Positions 35,209 through 45,151 of a stretch of 64,000 bases of DNA are shown piece by piece. The stretch lies in the NCBI RefSeq assembly GCF_005886105.2, contig NZ_PNCO02000001.1:1237001-1301000 (forward strand), written 5' to 3'. Under the pieces are notes generated by a model. It saw only the letters and a list, made by a program, of their open reading frames with translations, searched no databases and was not told where the DNA came from. Every line of letters starts with the position of its first letter. The first letter of the stretch is position 1. Source of the DNA: Pseudoalteromonas galatheae (lineage in GTDB: Bacteria; Pseudomonadota; Gammaproteobacteria; Enterobacterales; Alteromonadaceae). Both the position numbers and the translations under genes were made by a program.

Positions 35209-36234
35209 ATGCAAGAAGATTTACTAAATTCCGTTATCAGAATAACAAAAACGAGAGACGTCGATTCTCTTGAATACAGCTTAGTGTCAACTATTCAAGA
35301 GTTTATAGGCTGTAAAGAAGTTGCTGTTTATAAAGATCTGCTCGTGCCAGGAGAGCTGGCGATAGAGAGAAGCTTATTACTGAGAAAGCTATCTGAAAAG
35401 GAGTTTGATTGGGAGGAAAGAAGCCTGATCAAAGAACCTGATAAGGAATTAATTTCTTGCTTGCAATCAGCCTGTATTATTACAGTACAAGCTAAAGATG
35501 GCACCGAGCATCGTTGGGTACCAATCAGCCTTCTAGACAGACCTGTCGGTGCGATAGCGGTCATAAGTACAGGGTTGTCAAGCGCAGATCAAGTGCTGCT
35601 TAATGCTTTTTGCCGTATTTTTGAAAACTACCTCACCATTCTTCACGAAAATGAGCGTGATAAGCTCACCGGGTTACTCAATCGTCAAACCTTTGAAAAG
35701 CGCCTAAAACAATTGATCGAAAAGCAAGTGATCAAACAACACAAAACGGTGTGGCATGGCGATGTGCGTTCGGTGCATAAGGGCGCGACCTCGTGGCTAG
35801 CAATAATGGATATTGATCACTTCAAGAAAGTAAACGATAACTATGGACATGTGTGTGGTGATGAAGTCTTGTTATTATTAGCTCAACGTATGCGTCAGTT
35901 TTTTCGCTCCACAGACTTATTGTTTCGCTTCGGTGGTGAAGAGTTTGTACTGGTCTTTGAGCCAACCGATTACGATTCGATAAAGGCTAAGATGGACGAG
36001 TTTATGGAGCTGGTACGAAATACCCACTTTCCATTCGTAAAAAAACTCACCGTCAGTGTCGGAATGTCTCGGATCAGTCCATATGATTTCCCCATCACTG
36101 TGCTTGAAAATGCCGACAAGGCGCTCTATTACGCAAAAGATAACGGTCGCGATATGCTTTGTTTTTATGAAGAGTTGCTGTCTGAGCATAAAATTGAAGC
36201 GCCGGAAGAGAGCTCTGATATAGATTTGTTTTAA
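35209..36234 (+). CDS. Diguanylate cyclase with GAF-like sensor domain
   Basis: A 341-aa cytoplasmic protein. The N-terminal part (about 1-150) looks like a GAF-type sensor; the C-terminal GGDEF domain (about 155-325) has an intact active motif GGEEF in LLFRFGGEEFVLVF and an RxxD inhibitory site (RSTD) five residues before it, plus DKLTGLLNRQTFEKRL at its start. It should make cyclic di-GMP with product feedback. The start may instead be GTG 35194, five codons upstream. It stands between the Old Yellow Enzyme gene and recC. Confidence 0.87.
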   Translation: MQEDLLNSVIRITKTRDVDSLEYSLVSTIQEFIGCKEVAVYKDLLVPGELAIERSLLLRKLSEKEFDWEERSLIKEPDKELISCLQSACIITVQAKDGTEHRWVPISLLDRPVGAIAVISTGLSSADQVLLNAFCRIFENYLTILHENERDKLTGLLNRQTFEKRLKQLIEKQVIKQHKTVWHGDVRSVHKGATSWLAIMDIDHFKKVNDNYGHVCGDEVLLLLAQRMRQFFRSTDLLFRFGGEEFVLVFEPTDYDSIKAKMDEFMELVRNTHFPFVKKLTVSVGMSRISPYDFPITVLENADKALYYAKDNGRDMLCFYEELLSEHKIEAPEESSDIDLF

Positions 36235-36360
36235 TAGCTTATCTGAGAAGCGGCGATTGTCGCTTTTCTACTCAAGCACACTCGCAATAACCTCAATAAC
36301 TACCGCTTGCAAGGAGATTCAGATACACTTAACACAGCGTTAAACTGCATGGCAGACAAC

Positions 36361-39300
36361 ATGTTACACATCATCCAATCGAATCGAATGGAAATCTTGC
36401 AGGCGCAACTCTGCACACTAATAAAATCAGCACCGCTCGCTAGCCCGTTTGCAAAAGAAGTGGTGTTAGTACAGTCTCCTGGTATGTCTGAATGGCTTAA
36501 ACTAGGCATGAGTCAACACTTAGGGATCAGTGCACAGATCGATTTTCCATTACCATCTAGCTTCATTTGGAAGCTATACCAAAATTTTATTGATGATGTA
36601 CCCAAGGAATCCGCTTTTAATAAAGGCAATATGGCTTGGAAACTATTTACGCTATTGCCTGACTGCATTGATAAGCCTCAATATATTGCGCTAAAGCACT
36701 ATTTAGGTGACGACCCATCAGGAATTAAACTTTTTGCGTTGTGTGAAAAAATTGCCGACGTTTTTGACCAATATTTGATGTACCGGCCCCAGTGGATTGA
36801 AGTTTGGGAGCAGGGTCAAGATACGCTGAACGATGTGGATGTTGAAGCCATTGCCCCTTGGCAGCCTGATCTCTGGCGTCGTTTAGTCCGTCATGTTGAA
36901 GCGCTTGAACAAAGTCCATATCACCGCGCAAACATGCACAACAAGTTACTGCAAGGGCTGGCTAATGCACCAGAAGGCAAGCTTCCCGAGCGGATCTGTA
37001 TATTTGGACTGTCAGCCATATCGACCAGTCAGCTTGATATTTTTCAAGCGCTTGGCGAAAAAACAAGTGTATTTTTATTCTTTTTTAACCCCAGTGAACA
37101 CTACTGGGGAGATTTAGTCGATGAGAAGACTCAAGCTAAAGTAGCTGCAAAATATGCCAAGATGCCAGAGCTTGAAGCGAAAGACGGCGAGTATTATTAC
37201 ATTGGCAACCCACTCCTTTCTTCGTGGGGAAAGCTCGGGCGTGACTATTTTGAACAATTATTGCAGCTTGATGCCAGTTGGATTGATGGATTTGATGACG
37301 CGTTTGATGACAGCTTGCTTGGCCAAGTACAGCAAGAGATCTACCAGTTGGCATTTAAAGGTGAGTCGTTAACTGCGGATCCAAATTGGTTTGTATCTGA
37401 ATTGGGTAAGTTACCCATTATGGCTGATGATACCAGTATCATTTTTCAGGATTGCCACACGCCACTGCGTGAGGTCGAGCGGCTTCATGATTATTTACTC
37501 AATCTGTTTGAACAAAATCCAAGCCTGACGCCTAAAGACATTATTGTCATGATGCCTGATGTGGGCACCTATTCGCCATTTATTAAAGCGGTGTTTGACA
37601 GCAGTGAAGACAACCTGCGGATCCCCTATGCGATTTCCGATCTTGCAATTGAGCAAGAGCGGCCTATTTTAACGTCTTTTGTGACGTTAACAGACTTACC
37701 CAATAACCGTTTTTGTGTGTCAGATATTCTCGACTTGTTGGGCGTTGCACCGATCGCCGAACAGTTTAATCTTGAAAGCCATGAGTTTGACTTAATTCGC
37801 TATTGGCTCGATCAGGTCAGTGTTAAATGGGGCTTAAATGATAGCCATAAGAGCGAATATGGCTTGCCAAAAATACCATTAAATACGTGGCAGCATGGAC
37901 TCAACCGTTTGCTCTTAGGAGTAGCAACGAACGACGAACAGACGCCGTTTGCATCCATTTATCCAGCTGATGAAGTTGAAGGTATGTCGGTGGCAGTACT
38001 TAACAAGCTTATCGGCTTTGTCGATGCGCTGATTTGGTTAAAGCGGCAACTCAGTAGTGAAAAGACCTTAACGACCTTTGCAGCAATTCTACGTGAAGCC
38101 ATGGCGCTATTTTACTCGTCAGAGTCTGAACAGAGTTGGGATTTACTTAAGCTTGAGCAAATTATAGAGAACATCGAAAAACACCATCAAAATGGCGATA
38201 TTCAAGCGCCAGTCTCAGCAAAAATCTTAGCGTATTTGGTCAAGCAAGGCGTTAGAGAAAAAGGGGTTGGGCAGCGCTTTTTAGCCGGATCGGTAAACTT
38301 TTGTACGCTGATGCCGATGCGTGCTATTCCATTTAAAGTGGTGTGTATGCTAGGCCTAAATGATGCGGACTATCCTCGTACCGTGCAACCTATCGGTTTT
38401 GATTTAGTCGCCCACTCCACTAGACGTAAAGGCGATCGCTCACGAAAACTAGATGACAGATACTTGTTCTTAGAAGCGTTACTCAGTGCTCGAGAAAACT
38501 TGTATATCAGTTATATTGGCCGCTCTTGCTTTAACAACGAAGCCCAAGTGCCATCTGTTCTAGTCAGCGAATTGACTGAATATCTAGATCGCAGCTTTTA
38601 TTTTGAAGATATGCCAAAGCAGTCGCTTGTTACTCGATTAACTTCACAACTGCCATTACAACCTTTTAATCCCGAACATTTTAAAGCGGGCTCACTACAG
38701 AGCTACAATCGTACTTGGCTTTGGCAGCATAGAGCGGCGCAAGTTGATGAGATAAAACCGTTAGCACCAGTTTTAGACGCAGAAATTGAGTTTAGCGATT
38801 TGCTGCGCGGCGTTTGTGAGCCGCAAAAGTTATTTTATCAGCAAGCACTCGGCATTAAACTCAAACCAATAGAAGCGTTAACACTTGATGAAGAACCTTT
38901 CGCATTAGATGCATTGGAACGCTACCAATATTTAGATGAAGTGCTTGATGCTCAGCTACAACAACAACCCTTAAATCTTGAACAAATATTACAACGAGGC
39001 TCGCTGCCACAAGCAAACATTGGCAAACTACAGCTAGAGGGACTGCTCACCCGCGTTGAACCTATGGTTAACGTATTGACCCCGTTGCTTAGCGAACCAA
39101 AGGAGCCTCTAGAGCTAAAACTTGGTGTTGCAGAGCATATACTGGTCGGCTGGCTTGATTGTGTGTATGAAAACAGGCAAGTGTATTATCGTAGCGCCAG
39201 TATTAAAGCCAAAGATTTGATTAAAGGGTTTTTACATCACTGTGCAGCCTGTGTAATGGGGCATGAAGTCACTACTTATATTGTCGGGTTAGATCAAAGT

Positions 39301-39618
39301 GTGCACTTTGCTGCTATTTCGCAGCCACAAGCTCAGCAATATTTGGAGCAGTGGCTGGCTTTTTATAAGCAAGCGCTGAGCGAACCTGTGGCATTTTTCC
39401 CAAGTTCTAGCATGGAATACGCCAAGACACAGGATATTAAAAAGGCCGTAAATAAATTTAAGCCGCAATATGTTGGTCGAGGAGAAGGGGAAGACCCCTA
39501 TGTTCAACTATGCTTTAGCGATTTGTTAGCTCATGAAGCGCATTTTTGTGCACTTAGCCTTACTTTGTTAACACCTATTCTTGATGCCGCTGAGGAGGTA
39601 CGCCATGGAGATGCTTAA
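36361..39618 (+). CDS. recC: Exonuclease V subunit RecC
   Basis: A 1085-aa RecC, the chi-recognising subunit of RecBCD. It aligns with E. coli RecC from its first residues (MLHIIQSNRMEIL against MLRVYHSNRLDVL), which is why I chose ATG 36361; the frame is open about 18 codons further upstream. Clear family segments are VQSPGMSEWLKL, FPLPSSFIWKLYQ, GNPLLSSWGKLGRDY, MPMRAIPFKVVCMLGLND and ENLYISYIGRS. It is the first gene of recC-recB-recD, without the ptr protease gene found between recC and recB in E. coli, and overlaps recB by 14 bases. Confidence 0.95.
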   Translation: MLHIIQSNRMEILQAQLCTLIKSAPLASPFAKEVVLVQSPGMSEWLKLGMSQHLGISAQIDFPLPSSFIWKLYQNFIDDVPKESAFNKGNMAWKLFTLLPDCIDKPQYIALKHYLGDDPSGIKLFALCEKIADVFDQYLMYRPQWIEVWEQGQDTLNDVDVEAIAPWQPDLWRRLVRHVEALEQSPYHRANMHNKLLQGLANAPEGKLPERICIFGLSAISTSQLDIFQALGEKTSVFLFFFNPSEHYWGDLVDEKTQAKVAAKYAKMPELEAKDGEYYYIGNPLLSSWGKLGRDYFEQLLQLDASWIDGFDDAFDDSLLGQVQQEIYQLAFKGESLTADPNWFVSELGKLPIMADDTSIIFQDCHTPLREVERLHDYLLNLFEQNPSLTPKDIIVMMPDVGTYSPFIKAVFDSSEDNLRIPYAISDLAIEQERPILTSFVTLTDLPNNRFCVSDILDLLGVAPIAEQFNLESHEFDLIRYWLDQVSVKWGLNDSHKSEYGLPKIPLNTWQHGLNRLLLGVATNDEQTPFASIYPADEVEGMSVAVLNKLIGFVDALIWLKRQLSSEKTLTTFAAILREAMALFYSSESEQSWDLLKLEQIIENIEKHHQNGDIQAPVSAKILAYLVKQGVREKGVGQRFLAGSVNFCTLMPMRAIPFKVVCMLGLNDADYPRTVQPIGFDLVAHSTRRKGDRSRKLDDRYLFLEALLSARENLYISYIGRSCFNNEAQVPSVLVSELTEYLDRSFYFEDMPKQSLVTRLTSQLPLQPFNPEHFKAGSLQSYNRTWLWQHRAAQVDEIKPLAPVLDAEIEFSDLLRGVCEPQKLFYQQALGIKLKPIEALTLDEEPFALDALERYQYLDEVLDAQLQQQPLNLEQILQRGSLPQANIGKLQLEGLLTRVEPMVNVLTPLLSEPKEPLELKLGVAEHILVGWLDCVYENRQVYYRSASIKAKDLIKGFLHHCAACVMGHEVTTYIVGLDQSVHFAAISQPQAQQYLEQWLAFYKQALSEPVAFFPSSSMEYAKTQDIKKAVNKFKPQYVGRGEGEDPYVQLCFSDLLAHEAHFCALSLTLLTPILDAAEEVRHGDA

Positions 39619-42600
39619 TCCCATTACTATGCCTCTAAGTGGCCAAAACCTAATTGAAGCCAGTGCAGGTACGGGGAAAACCTACACCATCACCGGTTTA
39701 TATCTGCGCTATTTACTTGGTTTGCGCACTTCTGATCAGCAACATGAGCCGTTAAGCGTTGAACAAATCTTAGTGGTAACCTTCACAGAAGCGGCAACAC
39801 AAGAGATCAAAGACCGAGTGAGAAAACGCATTATTCAAGCTCGAGACGTGTTACTAGGCGAAGTCTGTAAAGATGAACTGATCAATGCCATTTTGGCGCA
39901 AGTTGAAGATAAAAAGCGCGCCTTTGATCTCCTTGATGCAGCTGCTAAGTCAATGGATGAGGCCGCGATATTCACCATTCATGGCTTTTGCCAAAGAATG
40001 CTGAAGCAGCACGCTTTTGAGTCTAAGGTAGCATTTAACCTCGAGTTTATTCTCGACGAGAGCGAGTTGATTGACGCCGCGATGGCAGATCATTGGCGAT
40101 GTTTTGTCTATCCGCTAGATACAGAAAAAACACAGGCTGTGATAGAGCAATTTGCGACGCCTTATGCACTGGCGAAGCAAGTTAGGCCCTTATTAGCAAG
40201 AGAAAATGCCGAAATTAAACCTTCTGTTTCCTTAGATGCGGTATTTGCAGCTCGCGAAAAATACCAAACATTAGCACTGTGGCTAAAGGCCGAAATCGTC
40301 AAAGCTGACTACATCAATGTGTTGAAAAACGCGGGGCTGGCAGGCAATCGGGCACCTGGGCGAAAAGCTAATCTTCAAGCTCTGGAGGATTATGTCAACA
40401 GTGAGCAGTGGTGGTTTGAGTTTGGTAGCAGTAATCACTCCTTTGGACTTTGGGGCAGTGAAAGCCTTGCCGATGTTGCTCACTATAAAAAGAATACTAC
40501 GCCGCTGGAGCATGAGCTCATTCGTCATTTTGATACCCTAGCTGAGCTTCACCAATTAGTCGGGAGTGGGCTTAAAATCGCGCTGGTGCAACAAGCGGTG
40601 AACGAGGTAAGAGCTTTGCTTCACGCCCATAAAGAAGAATATGGCTTGATCTCTCCCGATGATTTACTTAAGCAGCTGCATCAAGCGCTGATGGGCGATA
40701 GTGGTGAGCGCTTAGCCGAAAAAATTGCACAGCAATATCCGGTTGCCATGATAGATGAGTTCCAGGATACCGATCCCATTCAATATGGGATCTTCAGCCG
40801 AGTTTACGTAAAGGAAAATACCGCATTAACTTTGATAGGCGACCCAAAACAAGCCATTTACGGCTTTCGTGGAGCGGATATTTTTACTTATATCGGTGCA
40901 AAGCAAGGAGTTGCGCAAGACAGGCGGTATACGCTTGCAACCAATTATCGCTCCGATAGTGACGTGGTTGCCGCAGTGAATACGATATTTACTCGCCATC
41001 CCAATAGTTTTATCTACAACAAAGATATCCCTTTCATTGAGGTGAGCGCGCAAGGTAAAGCCGAGGATGCGCAATTTACTATTGCGTCTAAAAAGTCGTC
41101 AGCTCTGCGCTTCAGTGTATTACCAAATGAGGATGAGGCGTTTAACAAAAGCGCCGCGCAAGCGCGGCTAAGTCAGGTGTTCGCCGGTCGAATTGCAGCG
41201 CTTATCGAGCAAGGACAGTCGGGGATTGCGAAGATTGGCGAAAACCCAGTTGTGCCAGCGGATATCTGTGTGTTAGTTCGCGACCGCATAGAAGCGAGCT
41301 TGATCAAACGAGCCTTAAATCAACTCGATATTGCCAGTGTGTACCTTGCCAGAGATAGTGTATTTAGGCAGCCGCTCGCAATTGCCTTGTATCAACTGCT
41401 TGATGTACTGCACGGGAGTTACGACGAAGCTGCGCTCAGAGGCGTGCTTGCGGGACCATTATTTTATTTAAACAACCAAGCGCTGTATGACTTACAGTTT
41501 AATGAGCAGCAGTGGCAAGGTTATTTACAGTTATTTAGTGAGTTAACACAGCTTTGGTATCGCTCTGGTGCGATGGCGATGCTGGAACACTTATTGATAA
41601 CTTGTGAGCTGCCAGTGATTTGGCAGCAGCAGGGAATGGAAGTGGAGCGTTGGCTTACTGATTTTCGTCATTTGGCTGAGCTTTTACAGCATAAGCAATT
41701 AGAGCTTGATGGCACGGGTCGTGTGTTACGTTGGTTTTTATCGCAGCTAAATAACGCCCAGAGTGACAGCAGCCAAATTCGCTTAGAGAGTGATGCCAAT
41801 CTGGTGAAAATTGTGACCATGCACGCATCAAAAGGTTTGGAGTATCCGATTGTCTTTATGCCATTTGCGCTTGGGTTTCGTGAACCTGATACGTTAGTTT
41901 ATCACCAAGGGGATAAGCTAGTTGTCGATCTTGAAGCCAGTGACGACGCCAAAGAAAAAGCAGAGCAAGAACGACTGGCTGAGGATATTCGCTTACTTTA
42001 CGTTGCGCTGACGCGTGCGGTGCATTATTGTGAGCTTGGGCTTTACGACATTCAACAAGGGCGCAGTAAAAAGTCTGCGCTGCACAAAACGGCTTTAGGG
42101 TTTGCCTTGTTTGGCATGGAAACCTTCGACAGTGCTGAGGCTTGGCAAGGTGCCCTAAGCGAGTTATGTAAAGCACATGCGGCAATGGAGTGCGTAAGAG
42201 TAGATGAAATTACCGCGCCACAGCAAGCGATAAACATATCGCTTGAAGACAAGCCTCTAGCTTTGTCAGCGAAAACCTTCAGCGGTCAGATTGAACGCCA
42301 TTGGCGTACCACAAGCTTCAGCCAGCTAAGCTATCACACGCATCATGGTGATAAACCAGCTGGGGCCGTGGACGAAAACCATTTATTGGACTTACCTGAG
42401 CAGCGTCAAGAGCGGGAAAAAACCTCATATACATTTCCTAAGGGCGCCAAGCCAGGTAGCTGTTTGCACGAAATCTTTGAGCTTATAGATTTTACCGCAC
42501 CGAATTCCCCCAAAAACGAAGATAAGTATACGCTGACCGAAGCGGTCACGAAATCTTTGGATAAGTTTGGTATTGCGACTGAATGGCAAGAGACCGCTGA

Positions 42601-43141
42601 GCGCTGGATAACAAGCTGTTTGGCAGCACCTCTTGCGCCACATCCTCATTTACAACTTGGTGTCTTGCCACCAGACGACTGCATTGTTGAAATGGAATTT
42701 TATTTGCCACTAAAACCACTCAGTGCGGTTAAGCTGAACAAGATCCTCAGTGATATCACTGGGCAAAAGTCATTTTTAAACTTTGATGATGTGAAAGGCA
42801 TGCTGAAGGGGTTTATCGATTTAATCTTCAAGTGGCAAGGACAGTTTTTTGTTCTCGATTACAAGTCCAACTACCTTGGCGATAGCCCAGAAGATTATCA
42901 CTATGATAACCTCAATGCCGCGATGTCGTCTCATCAGTATCATTTACAGTATATGATCTATACCGTGGCACTTCACCGCTTGTTAAAGCAGCGCCTTGCG
43001 GACTATAACCCTGAACAGCATTTAGGTGGGAACTATTACTTGTTCTTACGTGCATTACCGGACAATCAGGGAATTTTCTTCAATCAGTTAAGTGTAGAGC
43101 AAGTGTTGGCGCTGGATGCATTATTTGAGGAGTCTGTATGA
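39605..43141 (+). CDS. recB: Exonuclease V subunit RecB
   Basis: An 1178-aa helicase-nuclease. The N-terminal UvrD-type helicase shows Walker A (IEASAGTGKTYTITGLYLR), Walker B (PVAMIDEFQDTDPIQ), LIGDPKQAIYGFRGADI and VKIVTMHASKGLEYPIVFMPF; the C-terminal nuclease domain carries GMLKGFIDLIF and LDYKSNYLG with the metal-binding aspartate and lysine. I chose ATG 39605, which has a GAGGAGGT site 6 bases upstream. It overlaps recC by 14 bases and recD by 4. Confidence 0.96.
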   Translation: MEMLNPITMPLSGQNLIEASAGTGKTYTITGLYLRYLLGLRTSDQQHEPLSVEQILVVTFTEAATQEIKDRVRKRIIQARDVLLGEVCKDELINAILAQVEDKKRAFDLLDAAAKSMDEAAIFTIHGFCQRMLKQHAFESKVAFNLEFILDESELIDAAMADHWRCFVYPLDTEKTQAVIEQFATPYALAKQVRPLLARENAEIKPSVSLDAVFAAREKYQTLALWLKAEIVKADYINVLKNAGLAGNRAPGRKANLQALEDYVNSEQWWFEFGSSNHSFGLWGSESLADVAHYKKNTTPLEHELIRHFDTLAELHQLVGSGLKIALVQQAVNEVRALLHAHKEEYGLISPDDLLKQLHQALMGDSGERLAEKIAQQYPVAMIDEFQDTDPIQYGIFSRVYVKENTALTLIGDPKQAIYGFRGADIFTYIGAKQGVAQDRRYTLATNYRSDSDVVAAVNTIFTRHPNSFIYNKDIPFIEVSAQGKAEDAQFTIASKKSSALRFSVLPNEDEAFNKSAAQARLSQVFAGRIAALIEQGQSGIAKIGENPVVPADICVLVRDRIEASLIKRALNQLDIASVYLARDSVFRQPLAIALYQLLDVLHGSYDEAALRGVLAGPLFYLNNQALYDLQFNEQQWQGYLQLFSELTQLWYRSGAMAMLEHLLITCELPVIWQQQGMEVERWLTDFRHLAELLQHKQLELDGTGRVLRWFLSQLNNAQSDSSQIRLESDANLVKIVTMHASKGLEYPIVFMPFALGFREPDTLVYHQGDKLVVDLEASDDAKEKAEQERLAEDIRLLYVALTRAVHYCELGLYDIQQGRSKKSALHKTALGFALFGMETFDSAEAWQGALSELCKAHAAMECVRVDEITAPQQAINISLEDKPLALSAKTFSGQIERHWRTTSFSQLSYHTHHGDKPAGAVDENHLLDLPEQRQEREKTSYTFPKGAKPGSCLHEIFELIDFTAPNSPKNEDKYTLTEAVTKSLDKFGIATEWQETAERWITSCLAAPLAPHPHLQLGVLPPDDCIVEMEFYLPLKPLSAVKLNKILSDITGQKSFLNFDDVKGMLKGFIDLIFKWQGQFFVLDYKSNYLGDSPEDYHYDNLNAAMSSHQYHLQYMIYTVALHRLLKQRLADYNPEQHLGGNYYLFLRALPDNQGIFFNQLSVEQVLALDALFEESV

Positions 43142-45015
43142 GCCAGCTAAGCATGGACTTTGAGGCATTCGATCATCATAGCTTTATAGCGTTATTGCTT
43201 GAACACAAACGAGTCGGAAAAGCCGATATCGCGTTAGCCAAGTTGCTGAATCAGCAAGGCTATGACGATCACTTCTATGTATTTTTACTATTATTAATCG
43301 CTCATGGACGTCAGCATAGTTGTTTAGAGCTAGATGGTATTAATTATCAGGATCCATTTGAGCTCAGCTACGCGGTTGCGGATGAATCTATAGAGTTGTC
43401 GCCATTTTCAAGCTCGGGTATAGCCGTTGCTGCGCTCGCACAGCATCCTGCAATCGGTGAAGATAAACCGCTTCGGCTATACGATAATAAGCTCTACTTG
43501 GCGAGATTAGCAAATTATGAAGCAAGGCTTGCGGGACACTTTGAAATGTTGGCAAAAGCCGATGTTACGCTGGATGAAGCAAAACTGAGTGCACTGTTGG
43601 CGTCGTTTTTTCCAGCCAGTGAAGAAGACATTGATTGGCAAAAAGTGGCTTGTACGCTTGCAATCATTAAGCGATTTTGTGTCATCACGGGTGGTCCCGG
43701 TACGGGGAAAACCACGACGGTCACAAAACTGCTTGCGATTTTACAATCGCTTTATAACAGTGCGCCGTTGACCATCAAGCTAGTTGCGCCAACTGGCAAA
43801 GCGGCTGCGAGGCTCAGTGAGTCAATTATCGGTGCGAAAGCGAAGTTAAATCTGTCGCCAGCGCTTGCTGATTTACTGCCAGAGCAGGCGCAAACTATTC
43901 ATCGCTTGCTAGGCGTTATTCCTAATAGCGTGCACTATCATCACAATCAAGATAACCCGCTGCATGTTGATGTACTGATTGTTGACGAAGCATCCATGGT
44001 GGACTTATCGCTTATGGCGAAGCTGGTGGATGCACTACCAAAACATGCACGGCTTATTTTGCTCGGCGATAAAGATCAGCTCGCATCGGTAGATACCGGT
44101 AACGTACTTAGCGATCTATGTGAAAACTTAATGCTTGGGCAAGCACCACATTACAGTCAGGCACTGAAAGCAAAGCTAGCTGAGTTGAGTAAACAAAACC
44201 TGCCTGAGTCTGGTGATACTAGCGCTGACTTTATGTTGGAAGATAATCTGGCGTTTTTACAAAAAAGTCACCGTTTTGACAGTCGAAGTGGGATTGGTCA
44301 GTTAGCATTTGCCGTAAATAGTAACAATAAGCGGCAATTAGACAGCGTGCTGGGGCAAGGTTATAGCGATATACAGCATCATGAATTAAATAGTGAAACT
44401 TACAATACCTTAATTGCCAGAGCGGCGGAGCAATACCAGCGATACCTGCTTGCCATTCATCATGGTGAGAGTGAGGCCATAATTCATAGCGAGTTTGCCA
44501 GCTATCAATTGCTAGCGGCCGTGAGAGAAGGCCCTTACGGTGTGAACGAGTTAAATCGTAGAATAGAGCTCAAGCTCAGCCAAATGGGATTGGTACAACC
44601 AACAGGGCGCTTTTACGTTGGTATGCCCATTATGATCACCCAAAACGATTACCAGTTGAAACTGTTTAATGGCGATATCGGGATCATTTTACGCGATGAA
44701 CAGGGTGAACTACAGGCATCATTTATTGATGAACAGGGCAGCGTTAGGCGCTTTTATCCTGCCAGATTGCCGAGCTTTGATAGAGTGTACGTGATGACTA
44801 TACACAAATCACAAGGCTCGGAGTTTGCTTACACGGCAATGATACTACCACCAATTCAACGTGCGCAGCAGGGGATAAACCGCCAGCTCATTTATACAGG
44901 GATCACCCGAGCTAAACGGCAGTTTGAATTGGTGGCGCAATATAAAGTACTGGTGCAGGGTATGAATCGAAGTGTGAGCCGCAGTAGTGGTTTACGAAGT
45001 CGGTTATCAAAGTGA
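43138..45015 (+). CDS. recD: Exonuclease V subunit RecD
   Basis: A 625-aa SF1B 5'-3' helicase. Walker A (CVITGGPGTGKTTTVTKLL, about residues 180-198), QTIHRLLGVIP, Walker B (LIVDEASMVDLSLM), LLGDKDQLASVDTGNVL and the C-terminal VMTIHKSQGSEF and YTGITRAKRQFELV identify it. Its ATG overlaps the recB stop (ATGA). A 12-bp perfect hairpin terminator ends the operon. Confidence 0.96.
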   Translation: MSQLSMDFEAFDHHSFIALLLEHKRVGKADIALAKLLNQQGYDDHFYVFLLLLIAHGRQHSCLELDGINYQDPFELSYAVADESIELSPFSSSGIAVAALAQHPAIGEDKPLRLYDNKLYLARLANYEARLAGHFEMLAKADVTLDEAKLSALLASFFPASEEDIDWQKVACTLAIIKRFCVITGGPGTGKTTTVTKLLAILQSLYNSAPLTIKLVAPTGKAAARLSESIIGAKAKLNLSPALADLLPEQAQTIHRLLGVIPNSVHYHHNQDNPLHVDVLIVDEASMVDLSLMAKLVDALPKHARLILLGDKDQLASVDTGNVLSDLCENLMLGQAPHYSQALKAKLAELSKQNLPESGDTSADFMLEDNLAFLQKSHRFDSRSGIGQLAFAVNSNNKRQLDSVLGQGYSDIQHHELNSETYNTLIARAAEQYQRYLLAIHHGESEAIIHSEFASYQLLAAVREGPYGVNELNRRIELKLSQMGLVQPTGRFYVGMPIMITQNDYQLKLFNGDIGIILRDEQGELQASFIDEQGSVRRFYPARLPSFDRVYVMTIHKSQGSEFAYTAMILPPIQRAQQGINRQLIYTGITRAKRQFELVAQYKVLVQGMNRSVSRSSGLRSRLSK

Positions 45016-45103
45016 TGAATTTTTTGTTAAAAACTTGTTTTATTTTGTGGTTTGACTAAGGTTAAAGTGAGCTTGAAAGCTAGCTCGCCCAGTGAGTAGA
45101 CTT

Positions 45104-45139
45104 GCCGTCAGTTAACGTGTTAACTGACGGCGTTTTTTT
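45104..45139 (+). terminator. Intrinsic terminator after recD
   Basis: A perfect 12-bp stem, GCCGTCAGTTAA (45104-45115) and TTAACTGACGGC (45120-45131), with loop CGTG and then GTTTTTTT. Confidence 0.9.
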
Positions 45140-45151
45140 ATTTCGTTGGTA

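Noticed and set aside
36246..36272. Terminator between the diguanylate cyclase and recC
   Set aside because: The stem is only about five base pairs plus mismatches, so termination cannot be claimed.
36307..36360. Upstream extension of recC with AAGGAGA site at 36311-36317
   Set aside because: No start codon lies at a suitable distance in frame, and E. coli RecC aligns from ATG 36361.
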